From Paenibacillus montanisoli (GTDB lineage Bacteria; Bacillota; Bacilli; Paenibacillales; Paenibacillaceae), in NCBI RefSeq assembly GCF_003268025.1, contig NZ_QLUW01000003.1:1-64000 (forward strand): a stretch of 64,000 nucleotides of DNA, given 5' to 3'. Of the stretch, positions 54,752 through 63,971 are shown piece by piece. Below the pieces are notes generated by a model. That model made no database searches and was not told the DNA's origin. It saw nothing but the letters and a program-made list of their open reading frames with translations. The translations under genes and the position numbers were made by a program. The first letter of the stretch is position 1; the number at the start of each line of letters is the position of its first letter.

Positions 54752-55855
54752 ATGCGTAGATATGTCAGCCTAGTTATCGTTATGACGCTTCTGCTCGGCA
54801 GTCTCGGCCTTTCGATGGCCTCGGCAACATCCTCTTTTCCCTATCAAGCGAAAGTAAGCACGGCTGCGTTGAACGTGCGCAGCGAACCATCCTTGCAAGC
54901 CTCGATAGTCGGCCAGCTGCGCAATGGCGATATCGTAACCGTGACGGATGAGGAAAGCGACGGCTGGGTGCGGGTGAAACGGAATAAATTATCCGGCTGG
55001 GTGGCAGGCTACCTGCTCCGCAAGCTGGACGGTAAAGGCCAAGCATCCAATCCGACGGTCAGTTCGCCGCCCTCAAGCGGCAAAGTCAGCACAAGCCCCG
55101 GCTCAACGGCGACGGTGCTGGCCGACTCCTTGCGGATACGCTCCGGTCCGGGAACGAGCTATAAGATCATCGGTTCTCTCTCGCAAGGGGAGCAAATCTC
55201 AATCACGGGCAGTCAGAGCGACTGGCTCAAAATCCGCACCTCCGCGAAACAAACGGGCTGGGTAGCCAAGGCTTACGTAGGCAAAGGCGCTGCGCAGCCG
55301 AAGCATGCCGGCAAAGGGCTGCGGGGCAAAGTGATCGTCGTCGACGCGGGACATGGCGGCAATGATCCCGGCATGATCGGCACGACGTATGAGACGGAAG
55401 AGAAGGACCTTACGCTCAGCACCGCCATTTATTTAAAACAGGAGCTTCAAAGGCTCGGCGCGACCGTTCTTATGACGCGGACGACCGACAGAAAGCCTGA
55501 ACTGTCCGAGCGCGTTCGGGTCAGCGAGTCGGCGAATGCGGATGCATTCGTGAGCATCCACTTCAACTCGTCGGAGAGGCAGAACACAGGATCGCTCACT
55601 TTCTACTACTCGGAGAAGAAGGACCGGCCGCTCGCCCAAGCGGTGGAAGCCGAGCTGGCGGGGGCTGGCGGGCTGCCCAGCCACGGCGTCTCTTTCGGCG
55701 ATCTTCACGTGCTGCGGGAGAATGATACCGTCGCAACACTCGTGGAGCTGGCTTTTCTGTCCAATCGCAAGGATGAATCGATCGTTCGCGGGTCGGCCTA
55801 CCAGAAGAAGGCGGCGGCGGCGATTGCCCGGGGACTGGCGAATTATTTCGGATAA
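54752..55855 (+). CDS. Secreted N-acetylmuramoyl-L-alanine amidase with two SH3b domains
   Basis: 367 residues. Signal peptide ~1-26 (LGLSMASATS). Two SH3b wall-binding domains at ~34-92 (AALNVRSEPSLQASIVGQL) and ~118-176 (DSLRIRSGPGTSYKIIGSL). Amidase_3 domain from ~190 with zinc ligands in VVDAGHGGNDPG, EEKDLTL and SIHFNSSE, and the catalytic Glu in VELAFLSN. Cuts the MurNAc-L-Ala bond in peptidoglycan outside the cell. SD AAAGGAGA. Followed by a block of palindromic repeats instead of a plain terminator. Confidence 0.94.
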   Translation: MRRYVSLVIVMTLLLGSLGLSMASATSSFPYQAKVSTAALNVRSEPSLQASIVGQLRNGDIVTVTDEESDGWVRVKRNKLSGWVAGYLLRKLDGKGQASNPTVSSPPSSGKVSTSPGSTATVLADSLRIRSGPGTSYKIIGSLSQGEQISITGSQSDWLKIRTSAKQTGWVAKAYVGKGAAQPKHAGKGLRGKVIVVDAGHGGNDPGMIGTTYETEEKDLTLSTAIYLKQELQRLGATVLMTRTTDRKPELSERVRVSESANADAFVSIHFNSSERQNTGSLTFYYSEKKDRPLAQAVEAELAGAGGLPSHGVSFGDLHVLRENDTVATLVELAFLSNRKDESIVRGSAYQKKAAAAIARGLANYFG

Positions 55856-55868
55856 TACATATCGGAAA

Positions 55869-56190
55869 CACTCCTGAGAAGGAGTGTCAGGCTGTCGAGA
55901 AAATCTCGAGGGGCTAACCGGAACCATCTAATGGGCATCTATGTCCGTTAAACGTTATAGAAGCGAAAAAACCGAATCTAACGGTCACAAATGTCCGTTA
56001 GATTCGAAAAATAGGATTTTTTCCTATAAAAATAGCTATAACGGTCATTTATGACCGTTATAAACTGAAATTGATCATTTCAGGGCTCTAACGGACATCC
56101 ATGTCCGTTAGAGCCTACAGGTTCGCTGTCAAGAGAATAGACAGGCCTATCGGACTTTCTCGACACTCAGTCACTCCTGAAAAGGAGTGT
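55869..56190. repeat. Block of four 22-bp palindromes flanked by 19-bp hairpin repeats
   Basis: Four units of type TAACGGNCATNNATGNCCGTTA at 55929, 55979, 56039 and 56089 (the first one degenerate), spaced 50, 60 and 50 bp. Bases outside the core also pair but differ between units (GAATC/GATTC, GGCTC/GAGCC), so pairing is kept. Outer inverted arms TGTCGAGAAA (55893) and TTTCTCGACA (56156). Both ends carry CACTCCTGANAAGGAGTGT (55869 and 56172), itself a hairpin; the right one runs into T-rich DNA and works as terminator. Looks like a REP/MITE-like element. Confidence 0.75.
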
Positions 56191-56562
56191 TTTCTTTTGT
56201 ACATAAACGATGAAAATTTTGTTTCGCACCTAGTTTAAAAGCGGTTTGAATTTCGATAGAATTAACGGTAGAACTAGATTTTCCTTTACTGCAATCCAAT
56301 GCAGCCTGTAATCGCTCATCTCCTGCAAGGAGACGGGCGTTTTTATTTCAGGAGATGGGCGGAGAGGGCGGTACTGGATGTCATTCGTTTTGGTTGAATG
56401 AGGCTGCCGATCCCATGATTCCGGATTTAAAACCGAAATGTAACTCTTCTGTAACGATATCGATTCGTCGCGGTTTTATAATCAACGATGTAGCCTTGAG
56501 ACAGGCCAATTTAGTCAGCAAGTGGGGACAGGGCCCCTAAAGCCAGAAGGAGTAATGCTATT
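56191..56562. other. Intergenic region before OatA-like gene
   Basis: Non-coding spacer with a hairpin CGCTCATCTCCT / AGGAGACGGGCG (56313-56339) followed by T5, a terminator-like or attenuator element. A short upstream AT-rich stretch could be a promoter for a small RNA. A 61-codon open frame here has no family match or ribosome site and is not called. Confidence 0.4.
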
Positions 56563-58737
56563 ATGCCAAAACCAATCGGAAACAGCGGACGTTATATGCC
56601 TGGACTGGATGGTCTGCGGGCGATCGCCGTTATTGCGGTTATCGCATATCATCTCAATTTATCTTGGTTGCCGGGCGGGCTGTTAGGTGTCGGCATATTT
56701 TTTGTCCTATCCGGCTACTTGATTACCGATATATTGCTGAAACAACAAAGCAAAACGAGACGTTTGAACCTAAGCGATTTCTGGATTCGACGGGCAAGGC
56801 GGCTGCTGCCGGCGATGGTGCTCATGCTTGGATTCGTTACGGTCTGGCTGCTGATGACCGATCCGGCGCGGCTAATGGGGCTGAGGGGCGAGATCGGCTC
56901 GGCCCTTCTCTATACGAGTAATTGGCGGCTGATCTTTCACGAGGTGTCGTATTTCGAAAGCTTCGGGCCGCCGTCGCCGCTAGGCCATTTGTGGTCGCTT
57001 GCCGTTGAGGAACAGTTTTATTTGGTATGGCCGCTTGCTCTGGCTTTGCTGGTGCGGTGGTTGCCGCAGCGCGGCAAGCTGGCGCTTGCGATTCTGGTCT
57101 TGGCCGGCGTTTCGGCCGGTTTGATGGCCGTGCTCTATGAGCCGGGGCTTGATCCGAGCCGCGTCTATTATGGAACGGATACGCGGGCGTTCGCGCTGTT
57201 GATCGGCGCTGCGCTGGCCGCAATCTGGCCGAGCTGGAAGCTGTCCGAAATGGCATCTCGCAGAACGAAGATCGTGCTCGACATTACAGGCTTCGGCGGG
57301 ATGGCGGTCGTCTTGTACATGATCGTTACCGCAGGCGAGTATGACAGCGGCCTATACCGCGGCGGCATGATGGCGCTGTCGGTTGCGACAGCGGCTGTAG
57401 TGGCTTCGTTGGCGCATCCGGCAAGCCGGATTTCGCGCGTGATCGGATGCGGGCCGCTGCGATGGATTGGCGTACGGTCTTACGGCATCTATTTATATCA
57501 TTACCCGGTTATTGCGCTGACGACGCAAGCGGCGGAAGCGGGCGAGTTTCACCTTATCCGGGCATTGGTTCAAGTCGCGGCGACCATTGTGCTGGCCGAG
57601 CTGTCGTGGCGCTTCATCGAGGAGCCGATCCGTCAGGGTGCGCTTGGAAGGCTCGCGGGCGGAGTGAAGAAGTATCTTGGGCGTTTCAACAGGGGCCGGC
57701 ATCCGATGCGCGAAAACCGGGCTCTGCTGCTGATGTCGCTGAGCATGCTGATGGTGGTCAGCGTATCGTGCTCGTCGCAGCTGTACGCGATTGAAGGCAA
57801 GGCAGCCAAACAAGCGTTGGTTGGACAAGCCGTGGTCGATGAGACCGTCGGTGAAGTCACTGTTGGTCATGACGCTGCAGATCACTTGGAAGTGGATTCA
57901 GCGAAGTCGCCTATTGGGGCGGAATCTGATGGGGAAGTGTCCGGCAAGGGAAGTGGCGAGGAAAAGCAGGGCGAATCTGACTCTGGCGGTGAGGGGCATG
58001 AGGGAACGGCGCCTGACGGAGCAGATTCTGGCGGAACAAGTTCTGGAGGGGCGAACTCGAGCGGGGCAGATCCTGATGGCGTAAAACCCGGTGGGTCAAA
58101 TTCTGATGCGGGGAAGCCTGACGATACGGAATCTAGCGGGACAGCGCCAGACGGTGCAGATCCTGGCGGTGCTGTAAAGCCTGACGGCAACGGGGCTAGC
58201 GACGGTTCGGATTCGAAAGGCAGCGGTACCGGCGCGACGAAGCCGAACGAGGCCAAGCCGCCGGCTCCCGGGAGCGTGACGGTAATTGGCGACTCGATTA
58301 TTTTGGATGCGAAGCCTTATTTGGAGGAGCTTGTAAAGGGAATCGTCGTTGACGGCAAGGTGGGACGTCAAATGTCCGAAGCCGACGATGTGGCGCTTGA
58401 GCTTAAACGTCAGAACAAGCTTGGCCAAACCGTGATTATCGAGCTGGGGACGAACGGTTCCTTCTCCGAGAAGCAGCTGAACGGACTGCTGACCGCTATT
58501 GGAAGCGGGCATAAAGTCATTCTTGTAAATACGCGCGTTCCGCGCAAATGGCAGGATGTCGTCAATGACATGCTCGCCGAAAAAGTAGACCGCACGCCGG
58601 GTCTATCGTTAATCGATTGGTACGCGGCCAGCAAGGGCCAGGATGACTTCTTCGGCAAAGACGGCGTCCATCTGAAGAAGGACGGGGCGAAGTTCTTCGC
58701 GCAGCTGCTCGCCGATTCGCTTGCTAAGATAAGCTGA
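56563..58737 (+). CDS. OatA-like acyltransferase-3/SGNH peptidoglycan O-acetyltransferase
   Basis: 724 residues. Residues ~10-375 form the acyltransferase-3 membrane domain (MPGLDGLRAIAVIAVIAYHLNLSWLPGGLLGVGIFFVLSGYLIT, WSLAVEEQFYLVWPL). An additional helix near 385-405 leads outside. A low-complexity Gly/Ser/Asp/Ala linker covers ~430-565. The C-terminal SGNH domain has VIGDSIILD (Ser), ELGTNGSF and DGVHLKKDG (Asp-x-x-His). This two-domain layout transfers acetyl groups to wall polymers such as MurNAc (lysozyme resistance). SD AGAAGGAG. Substrate inferred. Confidence 0.9.
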   Translation: MPKPIGNSGRYMPGLDGLRAIAVIAVIAYHLNLSWLPGGLLGVGIFFVLSGYLITDILLKQQSKTRRLNLSDFWIRRARRLLPAMVLMLGFVTVWLLMTDPARLMGLRGEIGSALLYTSNWRLIFHEVSYFESFGPPSPLGHLWSLAVEEQFYLVWPLALALLVRWLPQRGKLALAILVLAGVSAGLMAVLYEPGLDPSRVYYGTDTRAFALLIGAALAAIWPSWKLSEMASRRTKIVLDITGFGGMAVVLYMIVTAGEYDSGLYRGGMMALSVATAAVVASLAHPASRISRVIGCGPLRWIGVRSYGIYLYHYPVIALTTQAAEAGEFHLIRALVQVAATIVLAELSWRFIEEPIRQGALGRLAGGVKKYLGRFNRGRHPMRENRALLLMSLSMLMVVSVSCSSQLYAIEGKAAKQALVGQAVVDETVGEVTVGHDAADHLEVDSAKSPIGAESDGEVSGKGSGEEKQGESDSGGEGHEGTAPDGADSGGTSSGGANSSGADPDGVKPGGSNSDAGKPDDTESSGTAPDGADPGGAVKPDGNGASDGSDSKGSGTGATKPNEAKPPAPGSVTVIGDSIILDAKPYLEELVKGIVVDGKVGRQMSEADDVALELKRQNKLGQTVIIELGTNGSFSEKQLNGLLTAIGSGHKVILVNTRVPRKWQDVVNDMLAEKVDRTPGLSLIDWYAASKGQDDFFGKDGVHLKKDGAKFFAQLLADSLAKIS

Positions 58738-58749
58738 TGGTAGGAAACG

Positions 58750-58800
58750 AAGTCCCCGTACAGACTGCGATGGCTGCAGGTTTGTACGGGGACTTTTTTT
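58750..58800 (+). terminator. Terminator after OatA-like gene
   Basis: AAGTCCCCGTACA / TGTACGGGGACTT around a longer loop with inner pairing, then T7. Overlaps the end of the convergent gene. Confidence 0.88.
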
Positions 58801-59071
58801 ATCGGCAAGGAGGGAATGGCATGATATCGTAGATTTGGTTGATCGGATACTGGAAGGTAGCAAACTGTTGGGCATACATATATTGCATCACATATACGAC
58901 ACCGCCCTGCACGCCGCAGATCACGCCGGAGACGCCTTGGCCCGTACGAAGCGCGATGCCGGCAGGGCGCCCCGTCAAATACATCGCTTTTTGTGCCAGC
59001 GTCATGCCCATCTGCCCCTGGCCTGGACTTTGATGGCCCGGACTTTGATGACCCGGACTTTGCATGAACAT
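58799..59071 (-). CDS. Small protein with SPGHQ repeats, unknown function
   Basis: 90 residues. The start MFMQSPGHQSPGHQSPGQGQ holds three tandem SPGHQ-type repeats, followed by a Gly/Val-rich segment (GVSGVICGVQGGVVYVMQYMYAQQF) and a Pro/Phe end. Composition recalls small spore-coat or surface proteins, but no family was recognised. AAGGAGTGATG precedes the ATG on the minus strand, which supports a real gene. Confidence 0.65.
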   Translation of the reverse strand: MFMQSPGHQSPGHQSPGQGQMGMTLAQKAMYLTGRPAGIALRTGQGVSGVICGVQGGVVYVMQYMYAQQFATFQYPINQIYDIMPFPPCR

Positions 59072-59202
59072 GGAGCATCACTCCTTGAAGTGGTTGTAGG
59101 TAACTATCCTTGCTCGCATCCGGAATCAGTCTATGCGCGTGTTGGTCATATGCCCGCGGCGATTGCCCATCGCAGGCTGAAGGCTGATCGGGTAATTCAG
59201 AA

Positions 59203-59386
59203 TAACGAACCTCATCGTGCTTATTTTAAGGGAAAATCGGTTAAGACGCGGGCCAACGAACTCCAGTGACGTTATTTTGCTGATATCGGGGAAATTAGAC
59301 GCATCTTAGTTGGAATAAGCCTCCTCAGGTTCGTTAGCGCCTCCGAAACGGCGATTTTGGCCAAATAAGCACTAATGGGTTCGTTA
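59203..59386. repeat. Four 25-bp units, two direct and two inverted
   Basis: Units of type TAACGAACC-N7-GCTTATTT at 59203 and 59254 (plus) and 59312 and 59362 (minus), spaced 51, 58 and 50 bp. Linkers also share pieces (GGGAAAAT, AGACGC), so the true repeat is near 50-58 bp. The arrangement lets the first pair fold onto the second. The rest of the 470-bp gap (59072-59542) shows no gene. Confidence 0.65.
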
Positions 59387-59528
59387 TATTCCACCTTGAG
59401 CGAATCAGTGGCAATGAAAAAATCGGCTCTGGACAGTTGACTTCACAACGGGCTCAAACAAAGATGCGGCGTTTTTTGCTTACCTGTCATGGATTTTATC
59501 GGCTATGGAGTGGAACGGTCAAATCAAC

Positions 59529-59572
59529 GAAAAAAAAGAGCCCTATCCGGCTGCCTGGATAGGGTTCTTCGC
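59529..59572 (-). terminator. Terminator overlapping the end of the MFS gene
   Basis: Minus-strand stem AACCCTATCC / GGATAGGGCTC-like with T8; the stop codon TAG of the MFS gene lies in the descending arm. Confidence 0.85.
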
Positions 59573-60814
59573 GTTCTCGCGGACCATGAGATAGAGGAAG
59601 GCCGAGGCGATCAGGACACCGCCCGCCACGCACCACGAAGCCGAAATCGACACGTACTGCGCGATAAAGCCGTGTATGAAGGAGCCGAGCAAGCCGCCTA
59701 GCTGCAGGAACAGCGAATTAAGCGACTGCATCGTGGAGCGGTTGCTTTCGTTCAACTGCTGATTGAACAAAGCGGTGTCCGGCGCGCTTGCCATGCCGTT
59801 GCTCATGAACAAGACGAAATAAAAAACGGTGAAGCCGGCAACACCTTGTTGGGCAGCCAGAATCAAGAACAGGATGCCTAGAGCCGAGCGCATGCCGAAC
59901 AGCAGCGTTGAAGCCTGCACCCGAAGCAACCTGGACAAAGGCGTGAACAGCAGGCCTCCTGCAGAGGCGGATACAAAATAGCCCGCAGTCAGCAAGCCGA
60001 ACTGCCAGGTGGCCGAATCAGGGCCTAGCATGCTCTTTACCTGCGGCTGCCAGTACGTTTCAAGACCCGAGAAGGCAAAGCCCCAAGCGAGTGCCGCCAT
60101 GAGAAGGAGCAATACGGCAAGCTGCTTAAAGCCGTACTGCACGGCGTCGGACACAAGCTGGGGAAGCCGACGGAAGCCATCTAGCGCGTCGGCGGATCTG
60201 CTTGCATGGACCTTCTCTACGACCAGCTTGGAAGTAAGGCCATATTGCACCACGATCATCGCCGCCATTGCGACGAAGTTGATCGAGTATATGCCTGCGC
60301 CTAAGTTCGATGCGAACCGGCCGAGCACATCGGGCAGCAAACCTCCGGCCAGAGCGCTGACGCCCATGGCAAGCGGGATGAAAATACTCGCTTTCGCAAG
60401 CTTGCTGCTAAGGTCGCCGCCCGGCTCCAGCCGGTTGAATTCGTCCACGAACCACGCATCGATCGAGCCGGAAGACAGCGCCCTTGCCGTACCGAACAGC
60501 AAGTAACCGATCATCAAGCTGGCCATGTTCCACGAGATCATGACGAGCAGCACGGCTCCGAGCATAAAGAGAAGGGAGATGAGGTACACTCTCTTTCGCC
60601 CCAGCGCATCCGATAAACCGCCCGTCGGCAGCTCGAGCAGCAGCACGGTTGCGGATGAGGCCGCGAAGATGAGCCCGATCTGCTGCAAATTGAATCCCTT
60701 CTCCATCATGAACAAACTGGATACCGGCAAAATCAAGCCGATAATGAACCAATGAAGCGATTGGTTCAGCGTATAAACAACCAATAATTTCGATACGGAT
60801 TTCATCCGGGTCAA
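59543..60814 (-). CDS. MFS transporter (DHA1-like)
   Basis: 423 residues, twelve predicted helices. The loop 2-3 motif reads GGLSDALGRKRVYLIS (MFS motif A). Acidic/charged segment SIDAWFVDEF in helix 5 region. Likely a drug or metabolite exporter; no substrate can be assigned. SD GGGAGG on the minus strand. Monocistronic. Confidence 0.9.
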   Translation of the reverse strand: MTRMKSVSKLLVVYTLNQSLHWFIIGLILPVSSLFMMEKGFNLQQIGLIFAASSATVLLLELPTGGLSDALGRKRVYLISLLFMLGAVLLVMISWNMASLMIGYLLFGTARALSSGSIDAWFVDEFNRLEPGGDLSSKLAKASIFIPLAMGVSALAGGLLPDVLGRFASNLGAGIYSINFVAMAAMIVVQYGLTSKLVVEKVHASRSADALDGFRRLPQLVSDAVQYGFKQLAVLLLLMAALAWGFAFSGLETYWQPQVKSMLGPDSATWQFGLLTAGYFVSASAGGLLFTPLSRLLRVQASTLLFGMRSALGILFLILAAQQGVAGFTVFYFVLFMSNGMASAPDTALFNQQLNESNRSTMQSLNSLFLQLGGLLGSFIHGFIAQYVSISASWCVAGGVLIASAFLYLMVRENAKNPIQAAG

Positions 60815-61231
60815 ACCTCCCTATGAAGACACAGCTTAGTCTAATGCCAATAGCGAGATTGGACAAGAGGAAGTTGCTTGAACCGAACCGCTTCGATTGT
60901 GTGATACAGAAAAGGAAAAAGGTTGAATTTTCCATTATTTTGTCGGACAATCAATGAGGAGGGGCATTCGTCCTAATTTCATGAAAAATGAATGGAAGAT
61001 TTTATCCGCTTTGGGAATGCTATACGTGTGCAAATATAGATGTGAAACCGGCGTTATATAACCTGACATAACGAGGAAGAAAAACGGAAATTGCTGCATA
61101 AAAATAGTTTACAAAAAGGCTAAATCACCGTATATTTGAAACAGGGCAAACAAATGCTAAAAAAGGTTTTTTACAAATGTTCAAACCGGGGTTAGCAACA
61201 AACTACATATGGAAATGAGGAGTAGAAAAAA
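60815..61231. other. Divergent intergenic region MFS / BMP lipoprotein
   Basis: 417 bp AT-rich region with the promoter of the BMP gene near its right end. No purine riboswitch or small gene was recognised in it. Confidence 0.45.
61108..61136 (+). promoter_or_regulatory. Promoter of BMP lipoprotein operon
   Basis: -35 TTTACA (61108-61113), 17-bp spacer, -10 TATATT (61131-61136). Confidence 0.72.
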
Positions 61232-62344
61232 ATGAAAAAAAGTCTAGTCACGATCCTGATTTGTATGCTGGCGTTCGTTCTGGTTGTCGGCTGCGGCAGC
61301 AAGAATAACAACGCAGGCGGGAACGCCGGCACGAATGAGGGCACGAAAGGAACTTCTTTCAAAGCGGGGATGGTTACGGACTCCGGCACGATCGACGACA
61401 AATCTTTCAACCAAGGCACTTGGGAAGGTCTGCAGCGTGCGACGAAAGAACTGGGCGTCGAGTCCAAGTACCTAAAGCCGGCCGGCACGACGGAAGCCGA
61501 CTACCTGAAGGAAATCGGCAACCTGTATGACGCAGGCTTCAAAGTGATCGTTGCTCCAGGCTTTAAGTTCGAAACGGCGATCTTTGCGGCGCAAGATAAA
61601 TATAAAGACGCGAAGTTCGTTATTATCGACGGTACTCCGCATACGGCTAAAGACTTCACGCCGGTTGTGAAGGAGAACACGGTTTCGATCTTCTTCGCGG
61701 AGCATGAGTCCGGCTTCATCGCCGGCGTTGCAACGGCGCTTCAATTGAAAGAAGGCGAAGCGGGCTTCATCGGCGGCATGGAAATTCCGGCGGTTCAGAA
61801 GTTTAACTGGGGCTTCCAGCAAGGCGTGAAATACGCAAACGACAACCTTGGCACGAAGATTTCGATTAAAAAGGAAAACGTCGTTTACCAAGGCAGCTTC
61901 GACAACGTAGCTGCAGGCGGCCAGCTGGCGGCTCAAATGTACGACCGCGGCGTGAAGGTCATCTTCACTGCGGCAGGCGGCGTAGGCGTAGGCGCGATCA
62001 ACGAAGCGAAAGCACGCGCTAAAGCGGGCAAAGAAGTTTGGATCGTCGGCGTAGACGGTGACCAATACAAAGACGGCGTATACGAAGGCGACAAATCGGT
62101 CATCATCACTTCCGCAATGAAGAAAGTCGACGCAGCATCCTTTGACATGATGAAAGCTGAGCAAGACGGCAAGTTCCCGGGCGGCCAAACGTTGACGTTC
62201 GACATCAAGAATGATGGCGTAGGCTTGCCGGCCGAAAACCCGAACCTCAGCGAAGATACAGTGACGAAAGTGGCTGACGTTACGGCGAAGCTGAAGAGCG
62301 GCGAGATCAAGGTTGCAGCGGAAAAAGGCGACCTGATCAAGTAG
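61232..62344 (+). CDS. BMP/Med-family nucleoside-binding lipoprotein
   Basis: 370 residues. Signal peptide with lipobox VVGC (Cys21), then Gly/Asn-rich linker. Fold signatures GMVTDSGTIDDKSFNQGTWEGLQ, FAEHESGFIAGVATALQ, GFIGGMEIPAVQKFNWGFQQGVKYA and IVGVDGDQY are those of PnrA/BmpA/NupN nucleoside receptors. It hands nucleosides to the ABC genes that follow. Strong promoter and SD GAGGAG. Confidence 0.93.
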   Translation: MKKSLVTILICMLAFVLVVGCGSKNNNAGGNAGTNEGTKGTSFKAGMVTDSGTIDDKSFNQGTWEGLQRATKELGVESKYLKPAGTTEADYLKEIGNLYDAGFKVIVAPGFKFETAIFAAQDKYKDAKFVIIDGTPHTAKDFTPVVKENTVSIFFAEHESGFIAGVATALQLKEGEAGFIGGMEIPAVQKFNWGFQQGVKYANDNLGTKISIKKENVVYQGSFDNVAAGGQLAAQMYDRGVKVIFTAAGGVGVGAINEAKARAKAGKEVWIVGVDGDQYKDGVYEGDKSVIITSAMKKVDAASFDMMKAEQDGKFPGGQTLTFDIKNDGVGLPAENPNLSEDTVTKVADVTAKLKSGEIKVAAEKGDLIK

Positions 62345-62378
62345 CCCTAACCTTTTCGCCATAGCCTTAAATCCAAGA

Positions 62379-62405
62379 AGAGACGGGACGCTCCGTCTCT
62401 TTTTG
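62379..62405 (+). terminator. Terminator between BMP gene and ABC ATPase
   Basis: AGAGACGG / CCGTCTCT hairpin with T5. Allows a higher level of the binding protein than of the membrane parts. Confidence 0.85.
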
Positions 62406-62447
62406 GTTAATACCCTACGATCATTTTGGTAAAGGAGCCCGTATCGT

Positions 62448-63971
62448 ATGGAATTTGTAGTGGAAATGCTTAATATTCGCAAGGAGTTTCCCGGGGTCGT
62501 AGCTAACGACGATATTACGCTCCAGCTGCGCAAGGGCGAAATCCATGCGCTGCTCGGCGAGAACGGAGCCGGCAAATCGACGCTGATGAGCATCCTCTTC
62601 GGGATGTATCAGCCTGACCGCGGCACGATCAAGGTTCACGGCGAGCAGGTCAAAATCGCTAACCCCAACGTAGCGAATAAGCTTGGCATCGGCATGGTAC
62701 ACCAGCATTTTAAGCTGGTCAGCAATTTTACCGTTACGGAGAACATCATTCTAGGCAACGAGCTGAAGAAGGGCTTCGTGCTAAACATTAAAGAAGCTGC
62801 CCGCAGAATCGAAGAGCTCTCGAAGCGCTACGGGTTGAATGTCGATCCGCATGCGAAGATCGAGGATATTTCGGTCGGGATGCAGCAGCGCGTGGAAATA
62901 TTGAAAATGCTGTACCGGGATGCGGAGGTGCTCATTCTCGATGAGCCGTCGGCCGTGCTGACGCCGCAGGAGATTGAGGAATTAGGCAAAATCATGCTGA
63001 GCTTGGTTGCCGAAGGCAAGTCCATCATTCTTATCACTCATAAGCTGAAGGAAATTAAAGCCGTCGCCAACCGCTGCACGGTCATTCGCCGCGGCAAAAC
63101 GATCGGTACGGTTGACGTTGCGACAACAAGCGAACTGAAAATGGCCGAAATGATGGTTGGCCGCAACGTAACGTTTAAAGTCGAAAAAGAAGAAAGCCGT
63201 CCCGGCGATGTGATCTTAAAGCTGGAAGGGTTGACTGTGAATAATAATAAAAACGTGCCGGGGCTCAAGGACTTCAATCTCGAAGTCCGCGCAGGCGAAA
63301 TCGTCGGCATAGCGGGCGTCGAGGGCAACGGCCAAACAGAGCTTGTGGAAGCGATTACAGGTCTTCGGAAGGCAGAGAGCGGAAGAATTATGCTGGACGG
63401 GCATGACATTACGCGGGAATCGATACGCGGCCGTATTCATAAAGGCATCGCGCATATTCCGGAGGACAGGCAGAAGCGCGGGCTGGTGCTGGATTACACG
63501 CTGGAGGAGAACATGATCCTGCAGGTGTATAACCGCAAGCCATTCTCCAAACGCGGCATTCTGGACAAAGGCGCGATCCGCAAATACGCAAGCGGCATTC
63601 TGGAAAGCTTTGACGTCCGTTCGGGCAAAGGCCCGTTGTCCGTATCGCGGTCGCTCTCCGGCGGTAACCAGCAAAAGGCGATTATCGGGCGCGAGATCGA
63701 GCTCGATCCGGGTCTCTTGATTGCGGTTCAGCCTACGCGGGGCCTCGACGTCGGATCCATCGAGTACATCCATAAGCGGCTGATCGCTCACCGGGACCGG
63801 GGCAAGGCCGTACTGCTTATCTCGCTTGAGCTGGACGAAGTGCTGAATGTGTCCGACCGCATCGCGGTACTCAACAACGGCGAACTGATCGGCGTCGTGA
63901 AGGCGTCGGAGACGAATGAAAATGACATCGGAGCCATGATGGCCGGCGTCAAAATAGGGGGAGACCAATGA
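62448..63971 (+). CDS. Nucleoside ABC transporter ATP-binding protein (NupO-like, two ATPase domains)
   Basis: 507 residues with two ABC domains. First: GENGAGKSTLMS (Walker A), ISVGMQQRVEILK signature, VLILDEPSAVLTPQE. Second: GIAGVEGNGQTELVEAI (degenerate Walker A, as usual in this family), LSGGNQQKAIIGREI, LLIAVQPTRGLDVGS. The double ATPase with VEGNGQ is typical of sugar/nucleoside (NupO, RbsA-like) importers. It overlaps the following permease start by 4 bp (ATGA). Confidence 0.94.
   Translation: MEFVVEMLNIRKEFPGVVANDDITLQLRKGEIHALLGENGAGKSTLMSILFGMYQPDRGTIKVHGEQVKIANPNVANKLGIGMVHQHFKLVSNFTVTENIILGNELKKGFVLNIKEAARRIEELSKRYGLNVDPHAKIEDISVGMQQRVEILKMLYRDAEVLILDEPSAVLTPQEIEELGKIMLSLVAEGKSIILITHKLKEIKAVANRCTVIRRGKTIGTVDVATTSELKMAEMMVGRNVTFKVEKEESRPGDVILKLEGLTVNNNKNVPGLKDFNLEVRAGEIVGIAGVEGNGQTELVEAITGLRKAESGRIMLDGHDITRESIRGRIHKGIAHIPEDRQKRGLVLDYTLEENMILQVYNRKPFSKRGILDKGAIRKYASGILESFDVRSGKGPLSVSRSLSGGNQQKAIIGREIELDPGLLIAVQPTRGLDVGSIEYIHKRLIAHRDRGKAVLLISLELDEVLNVSDRIAVLNNGELIGVVKASETNENDIGAMMAGVKIGGDQ

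Noticed and set aside
55929..56110. Evenly spaced repeats that might suggest a CRISPR array
   Set aside because: The units are full palindromes with changing flanks, spacing is uneven, spacers are short and AT-rich, and no cas gene is near.
56355..56540. 61-codon frame before the OatA-like gene
   Set aside because: It lacks a plausible ribosome site and any recognisable features, and overlaps the promoter region.
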